From: Shinella zoogloeoides
Lineage (GTDB): Bacteria; Pseudomonadota; Alphaproteobacteria; Rhizobiales; Rhizobiaceae
Assembly: GCF_003574625.1 (NCBI RefSeq)
Contig: NZ_QNUJ01000007.1
Span: 62,001-126,000 of the forward strand
DNA: 64,000 bases
Direction: 5' to 3'
In this document: positions 26,437-35,440 of the stretch, one piece after another
How positions within the stretch are numbered: the first letter of the stretch is position 1
Layout: the number at the start of each line of letters is the position of its first letter
Program-made: the position numbers and the translations under genes
Notes under the pieces: model-generated
Told to the model about the DNA's origin: nothing
Databases searched by the model: none
What the model saw: the letters and a program-made list of their open reading frames with translations, nothing else

Positions 26437-27420
26437 ATGTTCTCCCGCCTTCTCAGTTCCGGCAAGCGCAGCCTCGAATCGCTCAGCGAGCAGGAAATCC
26501 TCGCCCTCGCCATCTCCTCCGAGGAGGATGACGGCCGCATCTATCTTGCCTATGCGGATGAGCTGCGGGATGCCTATCCCAATTCCGCGCGCATCTTCGA
26601 GGAGATGGCGGAGGAGGAGAGCCACCACCGCCAGATGCTGATCGACCGGCATATCGAGCGCTTCGGCGACCGCATTCCGCTGGTCCGCCGCGAATATGTC
26701 CGCGATTTCCCGGAGCGGAAGCCCGACTGGCTGATCCGCAACATGCCGCTCGACAGGATCCGCGAGCAGGCCGAGGCCATGGAGGAGGCGGCGCACCGTT
26801 TCTACCTGACGGCCGCCGCACGCACGCAGGACGCCCCGACGCGAAAGCTGCTCGGCGATCTGGCGCTGGCGGAGAAGTCGCACGAATCGCTCGCCCACCG
26901 GCTGGGCGAGGAGCACACGCCGCAGGACGTGCGGGCGGAGGAGGACCAGACGGCGCGGCGGCAATTCGTGCTGACCTATGTGCAGCCCGGCCTTGCCGGC
27001 CTGATGGACGGCTCGGTCTCGACGCTCGCGCCGATCTTCGCCGCCGCCTTCGCTACGCAGGATACCTGGCAGACCTTCCTCGTCGGCCTCTCGGCCTCCG
27101 TCGGCGCGGGCATCTCCATGGGCTTCACGGAAGCCGCCCATGACGACGGCAAGCTCTCCGGCCGCGGCTCGCCGGTGAGGCGCGGCCTCGCCTCGGGCAT
27201 CATGACGGCGCTCGGCGGCCTCGGCCACGCGCTGCCCTATCTCATCCCGAATTTCATGCTGGCGACGACCATCGCCGTCGTCGTCGTCTTCATTGAGCTC
27301 TGGGCCATCGCCTTCATCCAGAACCGTTTCATGGAAACGCCGTTCTTCCGCGCCGTGCTGCAGGTCGTGCTCGGCGGCAGCCTCGTGCTGGCGGCGGGGG
27401 TGCTGATCGGCAACGCGTGA
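26437..27420 (+). CDS. mbfA: membrane-bound ferritin / iron exporter (rubrerythrin-VIT1 fusion)
   Basis: 327-residue fusion of an N-terminal ferritin-like (erythrin) domain and a C-terminal VIT1 membrane domain. The ferritin part carries the di-iron Glu/His residues in AISSEEDDGRIYL, FEEMAEEESHHRQML, AMEEAAHRFYL and LALAEKSHESLAHR. The membrane part has about five hydrophobic segments from GLAGLMDGSVSTLAPIFAAA onward, including GAGISMGFTEAAHDDGK. In known members MbfA exports iron and protects against iron-driven peroxide damage. An ICE motif directly upstream supports control by Irr. Confidence 0.94.
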   Translation: MFSRLLSSGKRSLESLSEQEILALAISSEEDDGRIYLAYADELRDAYPNSARIFEEMAEEESHHRQMLIDRHIERFGDRIPLVRREYVRDFPERKPDWLIRNMPLDRIREQAEAMEEAAHRFYLTAAARTQDAPTRKLLGDLALAEKSHESLAHRLGEEHTPQDVRAEEDQTARRQFVLTYVQPGLAGLMDGSVSTLAPIFAAAFATQDTWQTFLVGLSASVGAGISMGFTEAAHDDGKLSGRGSPVRRGLASGIMTALGGLGHALPYLIPNFMLATTIAVVVVFIELWAIAFIQNRFMETPFFRAVLQVVLGGSLVLAAGVLIGNA

Positions 27421-27445
27421 GGGTTGGGGCGTGGCGATGGCCCCT

Positions 27446-27500
27446 CATCCCGCTGCCGCGACCTTCTCCCCGCAAGCGGGGAGAAGGTGCCGGCAGGCGG
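27446..27500. repeat. palindromic repeat CTTCTCCCCGC..GCGGGGAGAAG
   Basis: CTTCTCCCCGCAAGCGGGGA plus GAAG (27464-27487) forms a perfect hairpin with a 2-4-base loop, and the flanks CCCCTCATCCCGCTGCCG and GCCGGCAGGCGGATGAGGGG are also inverted, making a long imperfect palindrome. It lies between convergent mbfA and pheT and can act as a terminator in both directions. Members of this repeat family are common in rhizobial genomes. Confidence 0.75.
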
Positions 27501-27527
27501 ATGAGGGGCTATCGCCCCTCGCCAACT

Positions 27528-29954
27528 TTACGCCCGCAGCGTGCCGCCGGTGGTCTTCACCACATTGCCGACGATCTTGGCCGTCACGGCCTCGAAGTCC
27601 TCGTCGGTCAGCGTCTTGTCGGTCGGCTGGAAGACGACCTCGATGGCGATGGACTTCTTGCCCTCGCCGACCGATGCACCCTCGAACACGTCGAAGACGT
27701 TGACGGCCGCAATCAGCTTGCGGTCGGCGCCGGTGGCCGCGCGCACGATGGCGCCGGCTTCCACCGTCTTGTCGACCACGAAGGCGAAGTCGCGCTTCAC
27801 CGCCTGGAAGGGCGAAAGGTCGAGCGCCGCCTTGGTGCGGGTCGCCTTCTTCTTCGGCTCCGGCATGGCGTCGACGAAGATCTCGAAGCCGCAAAGCGCG
27901 CCGGAGACGTCGAGCGCGCCGAGCGCCTTCGGATGGAACTCGCCGAAGTAACCTAGAACGATCTTCGGACCCATCTTGATCGTGCCGGAGCGGCCCGGAT
28001 GGTACCAGGAGGGTGCGCCCGGTTCGATCTGCACATTGCCCATCGGCAGGCCGCAGGCCTCGATCACGGCGAGCGCATCGGCCTTGGCGTCATAGACGTC
28101 GACCGGCTTGCCGCCGCCCTTGGCCGCGTTCGACCAGAGACGGCCGGAGCCCGAAAGCGAAGCCGTACCGCGGCGAACGCCGCCGGCAACACGGCGCTGT
28201 CCCTCGGGACGGTCGTTCTCATAGGTGCCGGAGACCTCGAAGATCGCGACGTCCCCATAGCCCTTGTCGGCATTGCGCTGCGCGGCCGCCAGAAGGCCCG
28301 GCAGCAGCGAGGGGCGCATGTCGGACATGTCGGCCGCGATCGGGTTCGACAGCGCCAGCGAGGCCGCGCCGCCGCCGAAGAGCTCGGCATGCGCCTTCGG
28401 GATGAAGGACCAGGTGACGGCCTCCATCATGCCGCGCGCGGCGAGCGAGCGCTTGGCAAGGCGCGTGCGAATCTGCAGCGTGGTCAGGATGCGGCCGTTG
28501 ACGGTGCCGTGGCTTTCCAGTGGCGCCGGCTTGATATTGTCGACGCCATGGATGCGCATGACCTCTTCCACGAGGTCCGCCTTGCCGTCCACATCGGGAC
28601 GCCAGGAGGGAACCGCGACGGAGACGCGTTCTCCCGAACCCGTGACGGTGAAGCCGAGGCGTGTCAGGATGTTCGTGCTCTCAGCCTCGGAGACATCGAC
28701 GCCCGTCAGGCGGCGGACTTCCGAGAACGGGAAATCGACGACCTTTGCGGCAAAGCCCTTGTAGCCGACGACGTCGGTCTTCGCCGGCGTGCCGCCGCAA
28801 AGCTCCAGCACCAGTTCCGTGGCGCGCTCGAGGCCCGGCACCATGTATTCCGGGTCCACGCCGCGCTCGAAGCGATAGCGCGCATCGGTGATGATGCCGT
28901 GCGAGCGGCCGGTCTTGGCGACGTTCATCGGATCCCAGAGCGCCGATTCGATCAGCACGTCGACGGTGTTCTCGTCGCAGCCCGAATGTTCGCCGCCCAT
29001 GATGCCGCCGATGGATTCGACGCCGTTATCGTCGGCGATGACGACATTGGCAGGGTTGAGCGTATATTCGCGCGTATCGAGCGCCAGCACCGTCTCGCCC
29101 TCGGCCGCGCGGCGCACGACGAGATTGCCCTTCACCTTGGCCGCGTCGAAGACGTGCAGCGGACGGCCCTGGTCGAAGGTCATGTAGTTGGTGATGTCGA
29201 CGAGCGCGTTGATCGGGCGAAGGCCGATGGCCAGCAGCCGCTGCTGCATCCAGCGCGGGCTCGGGCCGTTCTTGACGCCGCGCACGAGGCGGAGCGCAAA
29301 GCCCGGGCACAGGTGATCGTCGCCGCCAAGCTCCAGCTTCACCTTGATCGGCGTCTCGCCTTCTACCTTGAAGGAGGGCGCCTTCGGGGTCTTCAGCGTG
29401 CCGAGGCCGGAGGCGGCGAGATCGCGGGCGATGCCGTAGATGCTCGTGCAGTCTGGGCGGTTCGGCGTCAGGTTGATCTCGATGACCGGATCGTCGAGGC
29501 CGGCATAGGCCGCATAGCTCGCGCCCACGGGCGCATCGGCCGGCAGATCGATGATGCCGTCGTGGTTGTCGGAGATTTCCAGTTCCTTCTCCGAGCACAT
29601 CATGCCGCGGCTCTCGACGCCGCGGATGGTGCCGACGGCGAGCGTCACGTCGATGCCGGGCACATAGGTTCCGGGTGCGGCAAACGCGCCGACAAGACCG
29701 GCGCGCGCATTCGGCGCGCCGCAGACGACCTGGATCGGGTCGCCCTTGCCGGTATCGACCATCAGCACGCGCAGCTTGTCGGCGTTCGGGTGCTGCTCGG
29801 CGGAAACCACCTTGGCGATGACGAAGGGCTTGAAGGCCGCCTTGTCGTCGACCTCCTCCACTTCAAGGCCGATCGCCGTCAGCTTCGCGCAGATTTCCTC
29901 CAGCGAGGCGTCGGTGTCGAGATGATCCTTCAGCCAGGAGAGCGTGAATTTCAT
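27528..29954 (-). CDS. pheT: phenylalanyl-tRNA synthetase beta subunit
   Basis: Large subunit of the (alpha-beta)2 PheRS, which charges tRNA(Phe); carries the editing site. The full length of 808 residues is seen. [20 protein letters not shown] starts the family N-terminus and the tRNA-binding EMAP-like domain ([32 protein letters not shown]) follows. The B5 region and the C-terminal anticodon-binding FDX-ACB domain ([15 protein letters not shown]) are also visible. It follows pheS by 22 bp in the same operon. Confidence 0.97.
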   Translation of the reverse strand: MKFTLSWLKDHLDTDASLEEICAKLTAIGLEVEEVDDKAAFKPFVIAKVVSAEQHPNADKLRVLMVDTGKGDPIQVVCGAPNARAGLVGAFAAPGTYVPGIDVTLAVGTIRGVESRGMMCSEKELEISDNHDGIIDLPADAPVGASYAAYAGLDDPVIEINLTPNRPDCTSIYGIARDLAASGLGTLKTPKAPSFKVEGETPIKVKLELGGDDHLCPGFALRLVRGVKNGPSPRWMQQRLLAIGLRPINALVDITNYMTFDQGRPLHVFDAAKVKGNLVVRRAAEGETVLALDTREYTLNPANVVIADDNGVESIGGIMGGEHSGCDENTVDVLIESALWDPMNVAKTGRSHGIITDARYRFERGVDPEYMVPGLERATELVLELCGGTPAKTDVVGYKGFAAKVVDFPFSEVRRLTGVDVSEAESTNILTRLGFTVTGSGERVSVAVPSWRPDVDGKADLVEEVMRIHGVDNIKPAPLESHGTVNGRILTTLQIRTRLAKRSLAARGMMEAVTWSFIPKAHAELFGGGAASLALSNPIAADMSDMRPSLLPGLLAAAQRNADKGYGDVAIFEVSGTYENDRPEGQRRVAGGVRRGTASLSGSGRLWSNAAKGGGKPVDVYDAKADALAVIEACGLPMGNVQIEPGAPSWYHPGRSGTIKMGPKIVLGYFGEFHPKALGALDVSGALCGFEIFVDAMPEPKKKATRTKAALDLSPFQAVKRDFAFVVDKTVEAGAIVRAATGADRKLIAAVNVFDVFEGASVGEGKKSIAIEVVFQPTDKTLTDEDFEAVTAKIVGNVVKTTGGTLRA

Positions 29955-29976
29955 TGTCTTTCTCCTTGGATGCCGG

Positions 29977-31062
29977 TTACGCGCTGAGGCCGCCGAACAG
30001 GGTCGGCATGTCGAGCGGGCGGAAGCCGTAGTGGCTCAGCCAGCGGACGTCGGCGTTGAAGAAGTCGCGCAGGTCAGGCATGCCGTATTTCAGCATGGCG
30101 ATGCGGTCGAGGCCCATGCCCCAGGCAAAGCCCTGATATTCGTCCGGATCGAGGCCACCGGCGCGCAGCACGTTCGGGTGGACCATGCCGCAGCCGAGGA
30201 TTTCCATCCAGTCCGTGCCTTCGCCGAACTTGACGATCGGGCCCGACGAGCGGTCGCACTGGATGTCGACTTCGAAGGACGGCTCGGTGAAGGGGAAGAA
30301 GGACGGGCGGAAGCGCATGGTGACGCTGTCGACCTCGAAGAAGGCCTTGCAGAACTCTTCCAGCACCCAGCGCATGTTGGCGACATTCGCGGTCTTGTCG
30401 ACCACGAGGCCTTCCACCTGGTGGAACATCGGCGAATGGGTCGCGTCGCTGTCCTGGCGATAGGTCTTGCCGGGAATGATGATGCGGATCGGCGGCTGCT
30501 GCGCCTCCATGGTGCGCACCTGCACGGGCGAGGTGTGCGTGCGCAGCACCTTGCGCTCGCCGTTCTCGTCGGCGGGGAAGAAGAACGTGTCGTGCATCTC
30601 GCGGGCCGGGTGGCCCTCGGGGAAGTTCAGCGCCGTGAAGTTATAGTAGTCCGTCTCGACATCGGGGCCTTCGGCAATCGAGAAGCCCATGTCGCCGAAG
30701 ATCGCGGTGATCTCGTCGACGATCTGGCTGATCGGATGGATGCGGCCGCGCTCGGCGGGCGAGGAGCGGACCGGCAGGCTGACATCGACCGTCTCGGCCG
30801 CAAGGCGGGCCTCGATGGCGGCGTCGCGCAGTGCGCTCTTGCGCTCGCCGATCGCGTCGGTCACGCGCGTCTTCATGGCGTTGATTGCCGCGCCGCGCGT
30901 CTGGCGCTCTTCCGGCGACATGGTGCCGAGCGTCTTCAGGAGTTCCGAGACGGAGCCCTTCTTGCCGAGTGCGCCCACGCGCACGGCTTCGATCGCCGCC
31001 TCGTCGGAGGCCGCGGCAACGTCGGAAAGGAGCTGCTTTTCCAGTGTGTCGAGTTCAGTCAT
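29977..31062 (-). CDS. pheS: phenylalanyl-tRNA synthetase alpha subunit
   Basis: Catalytic subunit of PheRS, 361 residues. Class II synthetase motifs are seen: motif 2 region [14 protein letters not shown] (here [16 protein letters not shown]), [24 protein letters not shown], and motif 3 [18 protein letters not shown]. The alanine that limits ring size lies near [10 protein letters not shown]. The start at 31062 ([12 protein letters not shown]) has AGGTAAAG upstream and overlaps the kinase-like gene by 8 bases, which suggests translational coupling. Confidence 0.97.
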   Translation of the reverse strand: MTELDTLEKQLLSDVAAASDEAAIEAVRVGALGKKGSVSELLKTLGTMSPEERQTRGAAINAMKTRVTDAIGERKSALRDAAIEARLAAETVDVSLPVRSSPAERGRIHPISQIVDEITAIFGDMGFSIAEGPDVETDYYNFTALNFPEGHPAREMHDTFFFPADENGERKVLRTHTSPVQVRTMEAQQPPIRIIIPGKTYRQDSDATHSPMFHQVEGLVVDKTANVANMRWVLEEFCKAFFEVDSVTMRFRPSFFPFTEPSFEVDIQCDRSSGPIVKFGEGTDWMEILGCGMVHPNVLRAGGLDPDEYQGFAWGMGLDRIAMLKYGMPDLRDFFNADVRWLSHYGFRPLDMPTLFGGLSA

Positions 31063-31918
31063 CTTTACCTGCTTTGCTTGCGTCGGCCGGGCGGGGAGAG
31101 AGAAGAACCCCCTGGAGATAGCGGGTTGCGGCGAGGAAGCGTCGCAGATCACTACTCATGTGCACGCGCCCGATCAATCGGGGGAGCCATAAAAACTTGC
31201 AGAGGAACCGGAGCATCGTCTTGAGTTCCGTCTCGGCGGCGGAAGGTGCTGTGGCGCGCCAGGCCGCATAGGCCTTTTCGGCGGTTTCCGTGCCGAGGGC
31301 CGCGCGGTCGACGAGCTGGAGGAAGAGCAGCCAGAGGTCGCGCGCCTGGGCCGTCGCCAGCGGCATGGCGGCTTCCGGCTCCTCCTCGAAATCCATGAAG
31401 CCGATGCGGTTCCCGGCAAGGAAGAAGTCGCGCGGATGCGGCCTTCCGTGGCAGAGGCCCTTGCCGTGGAGAGCACCGAGCTCGGCGGCGCAGGCGACGA
31501 GCAGGTCGTCATGGGCGGCGGGCTCGGCCTTGCGCAGCGCCGAGAGGCGGGCGGTCACGGTCGGCGCGACGTCGGAAAGCACGAGCGCGCTGCCGGAGGA
31601 ATAGAGCACCCTTGGCACGGGCACGTCCTTTCCGGCGAAGGTCTCGATGCGGCGAACCTCGCGGTCGATCATGCCCTTGCTGTCGAGATAGGGCGAGGGG
31701 CGCAGGAAGGGCTGGCGAAGGAGCGCGGCGAGCGCCCCCTGCGCCTTCGTCCAGATCGGCGGGCGTTCCGTGCCGTAGCGCTTGATCCAGACGGCGCCGA
31801 AGGACATCTCCACACGCTCGACACGGCGCGCGCCGCGGGCAAGGGTCACGAGAAGCGTCTCGATATCCTTGGCGGTCGCATCCGGGATCGTGTCGAGCTG
31901 GGTCGGCTTGCCGTCCAT
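31055..31918 (-). CDS. protein kinase-like protein with HGRPHPRD catalytic loop
   Basis: 287-residue protein of the RIO/lipopolysaccharide-kinase-like class. A probable ATP-site Lys lies in [11 protein letters not shown] near residue 50. The catalytic loop reads [20 protein letters not shown], where the usual HGD/HRD Asp is Arg and an Asp follows five residues later. The metal-binding Asp is in [11 protein letters not shown]. The start at 31918 has GGAAGGAA 5 bases upstream. Lies between rplT and pheS, overlapping the pheS start by 8 bases. Substrate unknown; activity cannot be assumed given the altered loop. Confidence 0.75.
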   Translation of the reverse strand: MDGKPTQLDTIPDATAKDIETLLVTLARGARRVERVEMSFGAVWIKRYGTERPPIWTKAQGALAALLRQPFLRPSPYLDSKGMIDREVRRIETFAGKDVPVPRVLYSSGSALVLSDVAPTVTARLSALRKAEPAAHDDLLVACAAELGALHGKGLCHGRPHPRDFFLAGNRIGFMDFEEEPEAAMPLATAQARDLWLLFLQLVDRAALGTETAEKAYAAWRATAPSAAETELKTMLRFLCKFLWLPRLIGRVHMSSDLRRFLAATRYLQGVLLSPRPADASKAGKDD

Positions 31919-31935
31919 GGTTCCTTCCGAAATCA

Positions 31936-31972
31936 AACAAAAACCCGCACCGGTTCCCCGGCGCGGGTTTCA
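31936..31972 (-). terminator. rho-independent terminator after rplT
   Basis: AAACCCGC (31941-31948) pairs with GCGGGTTT (31963-31970), and further pairs extend the stem. On the minus strand it is followed by TTGTTTG. It separates the rpmI-rplT transcript from the kinase-pheST genes, whose ribosome site starts just beyond it. Confidence 0.8.
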
Positions 31973-32003
31973 CAACGAAGCGAAGATTTGTTGTGAGCGC
32001 CGG

Positions 32004-32408
32004 TTAGTTGACGGCGGTCTCAAACTCGTTCTTCGTGCCGGCGTCCTTGAGGTATTCCAGAGCCTTCTTGGCGGCTGCGACGAGCGCGCCGAAAGCTGCG
32101 GTCTCATGGATCGCCATGTCCGAAAGCACCTTGCGGTCAACTTCGATGCCAGCCTTGTTCAGGCCGTCGATGAAGCGGCCATAGGTCAGGCCGTGCTCGC
32201 GGACGGCAGCGTTGATGCGCTGGATCCAGAGAGCGCGGAAGTTGCGCTTGTTGACTTTGCGGTCGCGGTAGGCGAACTGCTTGGAACGATCAACCGCAGC
32301 CTTGGCGGCGCGGATGGTGTTCTTGCGGCGGCCGTAGAAACCCTTGGCTGCCTTCAGCGTCTTCTTGTGCTTGGCGTGGGAAGTAACGCCGCGTTTTACA
32401 CGTGCCAT
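32004..32408 (-). CDS. rplT: 50S ribosomal protein L20
   Basis: 134 residues, basic, start [29 protein letters not shown] as in all bacterial L20 proteins. Primary 23S rRNA binder needed early in 50S assembly; in other bacteria it also represses its own operon through the mRNA leader. The C-terminal extension after [20 protein letters not shown] is usual for alphaproteobacteria. It lies 38 bp after rpmI in the same operon. Confidence 0.98.
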   Translation of the reverse strand: MARVKRGVTSHAKHKKTLKAAKGFYGRRKNTIRAAKAAVDRSKQFAYRDRKVNKRNFRALWIQRINAAVREHGLTYGRFIDGLNKAGIEVDRKVLSDMAIHETAAFGALVAAAKKALEYLKDAGTKNEFETAVN

Positions 32409-32446
32409 GTCATGATCTCCTTAACGTATCAAATGCGCGATGAGTC

Positions 32447-32650
32447 TTAGAGACCGTTCGGCAGGTAGTTCTTGATGACCTTCTTGCCATCGGGCTCGGC
32501 CAGCACCATGGTGCCGCGGGCGTCGCGAATGAACTTGTTGGTACGCTTGATCATGCCGTGGCGCTTGCCGGCAGCGGCAGCGACGACCTTGCCGGTCGCG
32601 GTGATCTTGAACCGCTTCTTGGCAGACGACTTCGTCTTCATCTTGGGCAT
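32447..32650 (-). CDS. rpmI: 50S ribosomal protein L35
   Basis: 67-residue basic protein with the family start [20 protein letters not shown] and the end [20 protein letters not shown]. Component of the large ribosomal subunit, first gene of the rpmI-rplT operon. The 226-bp gap to infC contains the infC terminator and, presumably, the rpmI promoter; the gap shows no gene. Confidence 0.98.
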   Translation of the reverse strand: MPKMKTKSSAKKRFKITATGKVVAAAAGKRHGMIKRTNKFIRDARGTMVLAEPDGKKVIKNYLPNGL

Positions 32651-32820
32651 TTTGCTACTCCATTCTTCTTGAATTCGAGAGGCACTGACGAAGGCGCCCC
32701 TCCAGCGTAAAGAACGGCCACGGCATGCCCTGCCGGACCGTTCGGACGGCGGCTTGTAACCGATGTCCCCGAAAAGCGCAACCGGATTCCTCGGAAAGCG
32801 TGGATTCCGGCCGAAATGGA

Positions 32821-32844
32821 AAAGCCGCCCCGGAGGGCGGCTTG
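32821..32844 (-). terminator. rho-independent terminator after infC
   Basis: On the minus strand AAGCCGCC-ctcc-GGGGCGGCTTTT forms an 8-bp G+C-rich stem followed by T bases, about 30 bp beyond the infC stop. It shows that infC is transcribed apart from rpmI-rplT here, or that read-through is partial. Confidence 0.75.
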
Positions 32845-32876
32845 ATCCGTTCAGCGCGTGGCGCCGGCGACGGGGC

Positions 32877-33413
32877 TCACTTGGGAGCGAGCACCATCAT
32901 CATCTGGCGGCCTTCGAGCTTCGGCTCGGCTTCGACCTTGGCGATGGTCAGGGTGTCTTCCTTGACCTGCAGGAGAAGCTTCATGCCGAGTTCCTGGTGA
33001 GCCATTTCGCGGCCACGGAACTTCAGCGTCACCTTGACCTTGTCGCCTTCCTCGAAGAAGCGGTTCATGGCCTTCATCTTCACGTCATAGTCATGCGTGT
33101 CGATGTTCGGGCGCATCTTGATTTCCTTGATCTCGACGATCTTCTGCTTCTTGCGCGCTTCGGCCGCCTTCTTCTGGTTGGCGTATTTCAGCTTGCCAAG
33201 GTCAAGGATCTTGCAGACAGGCGGTTCGGAGTTCGGTGCGATCTCCACGAGATCGAGGCCGGCTTCTTCGGCCATGCGGAGTGCCTGATCTGTCGGAACG
33301 GTGCCGTGGTTGTTGCCTTCGGCATCGATGAGCTGGACGCGGGGAATCCGGATTTCCCTGTTGGAACGCGGGCCGTCTTTGACGGGTGCTTCCGCTTTGA
33401 AAGGTCTGCGAAT
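32877..33413 (-). CDS. infC: translation initiation factor IF-3 (ATT start codon)
   Basis: IF-3 prevents subunit joining and proofreads initiator tRNA and start codon. The first ATG in frame lies at 33275 and would give only 132 residues, cutting off half of the N-terminal domain. The frame is open upstream and codes the family start [20 protein letters not shown]. It begins with an ATT codon at 33413-33411 preceded by GAGGAG about 8 bases upstream. From there the protein is 178 residues, the normal length. The N-terminal domain contains [20 protein letters not shown], the linker [11 protein letters not shown], and the C-terminal domain [22 protein letters not shown] rare AUU-type start is the known basis of infC self-control in E. 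coli. Confidence 0.95.
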   Translation of the reverse strand: MRRPFKAEAPVKDGPRSNREIRIPRVQLIDAEGNNHGTVPTDQALRMAEEAGLDLVEIAPNSEPPVCKILDLGKLKYANQKKAAEARKKQKIVEIKEIKMRPNIDTHDYDVKMKAMNRFFEEGDKVKVTLKFRGREMAHQELGMKLLLQVKEDTLTIAKVEAEPKLEGRQMMMVLAPK

Positions 33414-33647
33414 GGTCGTGGTCTCCTCGACTGTTTCGACGGGTATGAATCTGTGCGACGATCGGGCCGTTTCGCCCGAAATGCGGCGTTTGTCGGCAAT
33501 GTGTTGATCGCGCTTGGGAAGTCAATAGCATGCCGCGCGGAAAAAATCACCACCTGTCCTTGCGAGCGCGAATCTGGTCTAGCTCTCGGCAAAAGACTTG
33601 GTGGCGAGCGGTTTTTCGCGATCGGGCAGCATGAAAAGGAGATAGGT

Positions 33648-34466
33648 ATGACGATGGCGAACGGCAATGGCGCGGCGGCGGATTTCATCACGGTCGGCGA
33701 GGGGGATGACGCACGGCGCATCGCCGTCTCGCTTGAGGCGCCGGCATCCGGCAACACGCTCGCCCATTTCGTCTGGCTCGGTGGCTACCGCTCCGACATG
33801 TCCGGCACCAAGGCGGTGGAGCTTGCCGCGCTCGCCGTCCGTCTCGGCACCGGCTGCGTGCGCTTCGACTATTCCGGCCACGGCGCCTCAGGCGGGGCCT
33901 TCACCGACGGCACGATCTCGCGCTGGCTGGAAGAGTCGCTCGCCGTCATCGACCATGCCGCCAAAACCCTCGGTTCGCGCCGCCTGGTTCTCGTCGGCTC
34001 CTCCATGGGCGGCTGGATCGCGCTGCGCGCCGTTGCCGAGCTTGCTGCGCGCGGGGATATCGAGGTCGCAGGTCTCGTCCTCATCGCCCCGGCGCCGGAC
34101 TTCACCTCGGAACTCATCGAGCCGAACCTGACGGAGGCCGAGCGTACGGCCCTTGCCGAGCGTGGTCAGTTCGAGGAGCCGACGCCCTATGGCCCCGACC
34201 CGAACATCTATACGCTGAAGCTCATCGAGGACGGGCGGCGCAACCGCGTGCTCGACGGCGTCATCGAGACGGGCTGCCCCGTGCATATCTTGCAGGGCAT
34301 GGCCGACCCGGACGTGCCCCATGCCCATGCCGTGCGCCTGATGGAGCATCTTTCCGGCGACGACGTGGTGCTGACGATGATCCGCGACGGCGACCACCGC
34401 CTGTCGCGCCCGCAGGATATCGCCAAGATCCTCGATGCCGCGGAAGTCCTCGCCCGCGGCGACTGA
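33648..34466 (+). CDS. alpha/beta hydrolase (ABHD10-like esterase)
   Basis: 272-residue serine hydrolase. The oxyanion region is HFVWLGGYRSDMSGTKA, the early loop CVRFDYSGHGASGG, the nucleophile elbow VGSSMGGWIAL (Ser near residue 120), the Asp in GMADPDVPHAH and the His in IRDGDHRLSRPQD. No signal peptide; cytoplasmic. Start at 33648 with AAAGGAGATAGG upstream; ATG two codons later (33654) is equally possible. Divergent from infC with a 234-bp gap. Rhizobial relatives are annotated as carboxylesterases or thioesterases; the natural substrate is not known. Confidence 0.85.
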   Translation: MTMANGNGAAADFITVGEGDDARRIAVSLEAPASGNTLAHFVWLGGYRSDMSGTKAVELAALAVRLGTGCVRFDYSGHGASGGAFTDGTISRWLEESLAVIDHAAKTLGSRRLVLVGSSMGGWIALRAVAELAARGDIEVAGLVLIAPAPDFTSELIEPNLTEAERTALAERGQFEEPTPYGPDPNIYTLKLIEDGRRNRVLDGVIETGCPVHILQGMADPDVPHAHAVRLMEHLSGDDVVLTMIRDGDHRLSRPQDIAKILDAAEVLARGD

Positions 34467-34578
34467 GGGCGAGCATCGGCGATGCGCATTTTAACCATAA
34501 TACAGCATCGCCAATTCTGATGATTGACGAGATGGCCCTCTCACCGTTAACTCTTTGTTAACGATTAGGGGACGTTTC

Positions 34579-35193
34579 ATGGCACGAATGATTGGTGCGA
34601 AGGCTGGGGCTGCAGCGGTTCTCGCTCTCCTCGTTTCTTCTTCCTCGGCTTTCACGGCACCGGCATCGGCGCTCTCCATGAAGACGGGCGGCGTGACCTC
34701 GCAGCCCATCGGTCACTACGAATTCTGCCAGACCCACAAGTCCGAATGCGGCCCCGGCGCGCGCACCGCGCCCGCCAAGGTGACGGAATTCGGCTGGTCG
34801 GTGATCCGCGAGATCAATGTTCGTGTCAACCGCGACATCACCCCGATGACGGACAAGGAACTCTACGGCAAGGACGAGGTCTGGGCCTATCCGGACAATG
34901 CCGGCGACTGCGAGGATTTCGTGCTCCTCAAGCGCAGGATGCTGATGCAGAAGGGCTTTGCCGCCGGCGATCTCCTCATCACCGTCGTGCGCAAGCCGGA
35001 CGGCGAAGGCCATGCCGTGCTGACGCTGCGCACCGCCCAGGGCGACTACATCCTCGACAACCTCAACAACGAGGTGAAGCTCTGGACGAAGACGCCCTAC
35101 CGCTATCTCAAGCGCCAGGCCTCCTTCCATGCCGGCCGCTGGGTCTCGATCGAAAACGGCGACGCCGTCATGGTATCCTCGGTCGGCCAGTAA
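34579..35193 (+). CDS. BTLCP: bacterial transglutaminase-like cysteine peptidase
   Basis: 204-residue exported protein with a signal peptide (AGAAAVLALLVSSSSAFTAPASA). The transglutaminase-like triad is visible as Cys in NAGDCEDFVLLKRRML, His in GEGHAVLTLRT and Asp in ILDNLNNEVKLW. This is the DUF920/BTLCP family, common in alphaproteobacteria and often linked with secretion or LapG-like cleavage of adhesins. Here it stands alone, with its own terminator. Periplasmic processing role is inferred from family. Confidence 0.88.
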   Translation: MARMIGAKAGAAAVLALLVSSSSAFTAPASALSMKTGGVTSQPIGHYEFCQTHKSECGPGARTAPAKVTEFGWSVIREINVRVNRDITPMTDKELYGKDEVWAYPDNAGDCEDFVLLKRRMLMQKGFAAGDLLITVVRKPDGEGHAVLTLRTAQGDYILDNLNNEVKLWTKTPYRYLKRQASFHAGRWVSIENGDAVMVSSVGQ

Positions 35194-35214
35194 GCAGGCT
35201 GCATCACGGATATG

Positions 35215-35246
35215 AAAAGGCCGCGGAGCGATCCGCGGCCTTTTTG
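35215..35246 (+). terminator. rho-independent terminator after BTLCP gene
   Basis: AAAAGGCCGCGGA-gcga-TCCGCGGCC followed by TTTTTGTTTT: an 11-13 bp stem and T run, 20 bp behind the stop. The same stem, slightly changed, recurs in the opposite direction at 35389-35416. Confidence 0.9.
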
Positions 35247-35271
35247 TTTTGATGACCCTGTGCGCCCGCTG

Positions 35272-35362
35272 CCGTCATCCTCGGCCTTGTGCTGAGGATC
35301 TGCCAACGCGCCGAAAAATTGAACCGTTGCAGATGCTCGGGACAGGCCAGAGCATGACGGAG
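35272..35362. repeat. paired GTCATCCTCGG repeat between convergent genes
   Basis: GTCATCCTCGGCCTTGTGCT starts a 90-bp element that ends in the inverted partner GCTCGGGACAGGCCAGAGCA followed by TGACGG. The arms AGGATCTGCCAACG and CGTTGCAGATGCTC are also inverted, so the whole element can fold into one long imperfect hairpin. It belongs to the GTCATCC repeat family of the window and lies between the two terminators of the convergent BTLCP and lepA genes. Confidence 0.7.
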
Positions 35363-35385
35363 GAGGGGTATTCGACCCTCAAAGC

Positions 35386-35418
35386 AAAAAAGGCCGCGGA
35401 TCGCTCCACGGCCTTTGT
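35386..35418 (-). terminator. rho-independent terminator after lepA
   Basis: On the minus strand AAAGGCCGTGGA-gcga-TCCGCGGCC is followed by TTTTTTGC, a 12-base stem with one G-T type pair, about 25 bp beyond the lepA stop. Confidence 0.85.
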
Positions 35419-35440
35419 CAACTGCAACAGGGAAGTACCC

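Noticed and set aside
27999-29987. Plus-strand frame of 660 codons opposite pheT
   Set aside because: Shadow of pheT; product is repetitive in Asp, Gly, Arg and His without any family motif.
33188-33757. Minus-strand frame of 189 codons covering the infC 5' region
   Set aside because: It lies in another frame from IF-3 and has no family motif; the IF-3 frame is continuous from the ATT codon.
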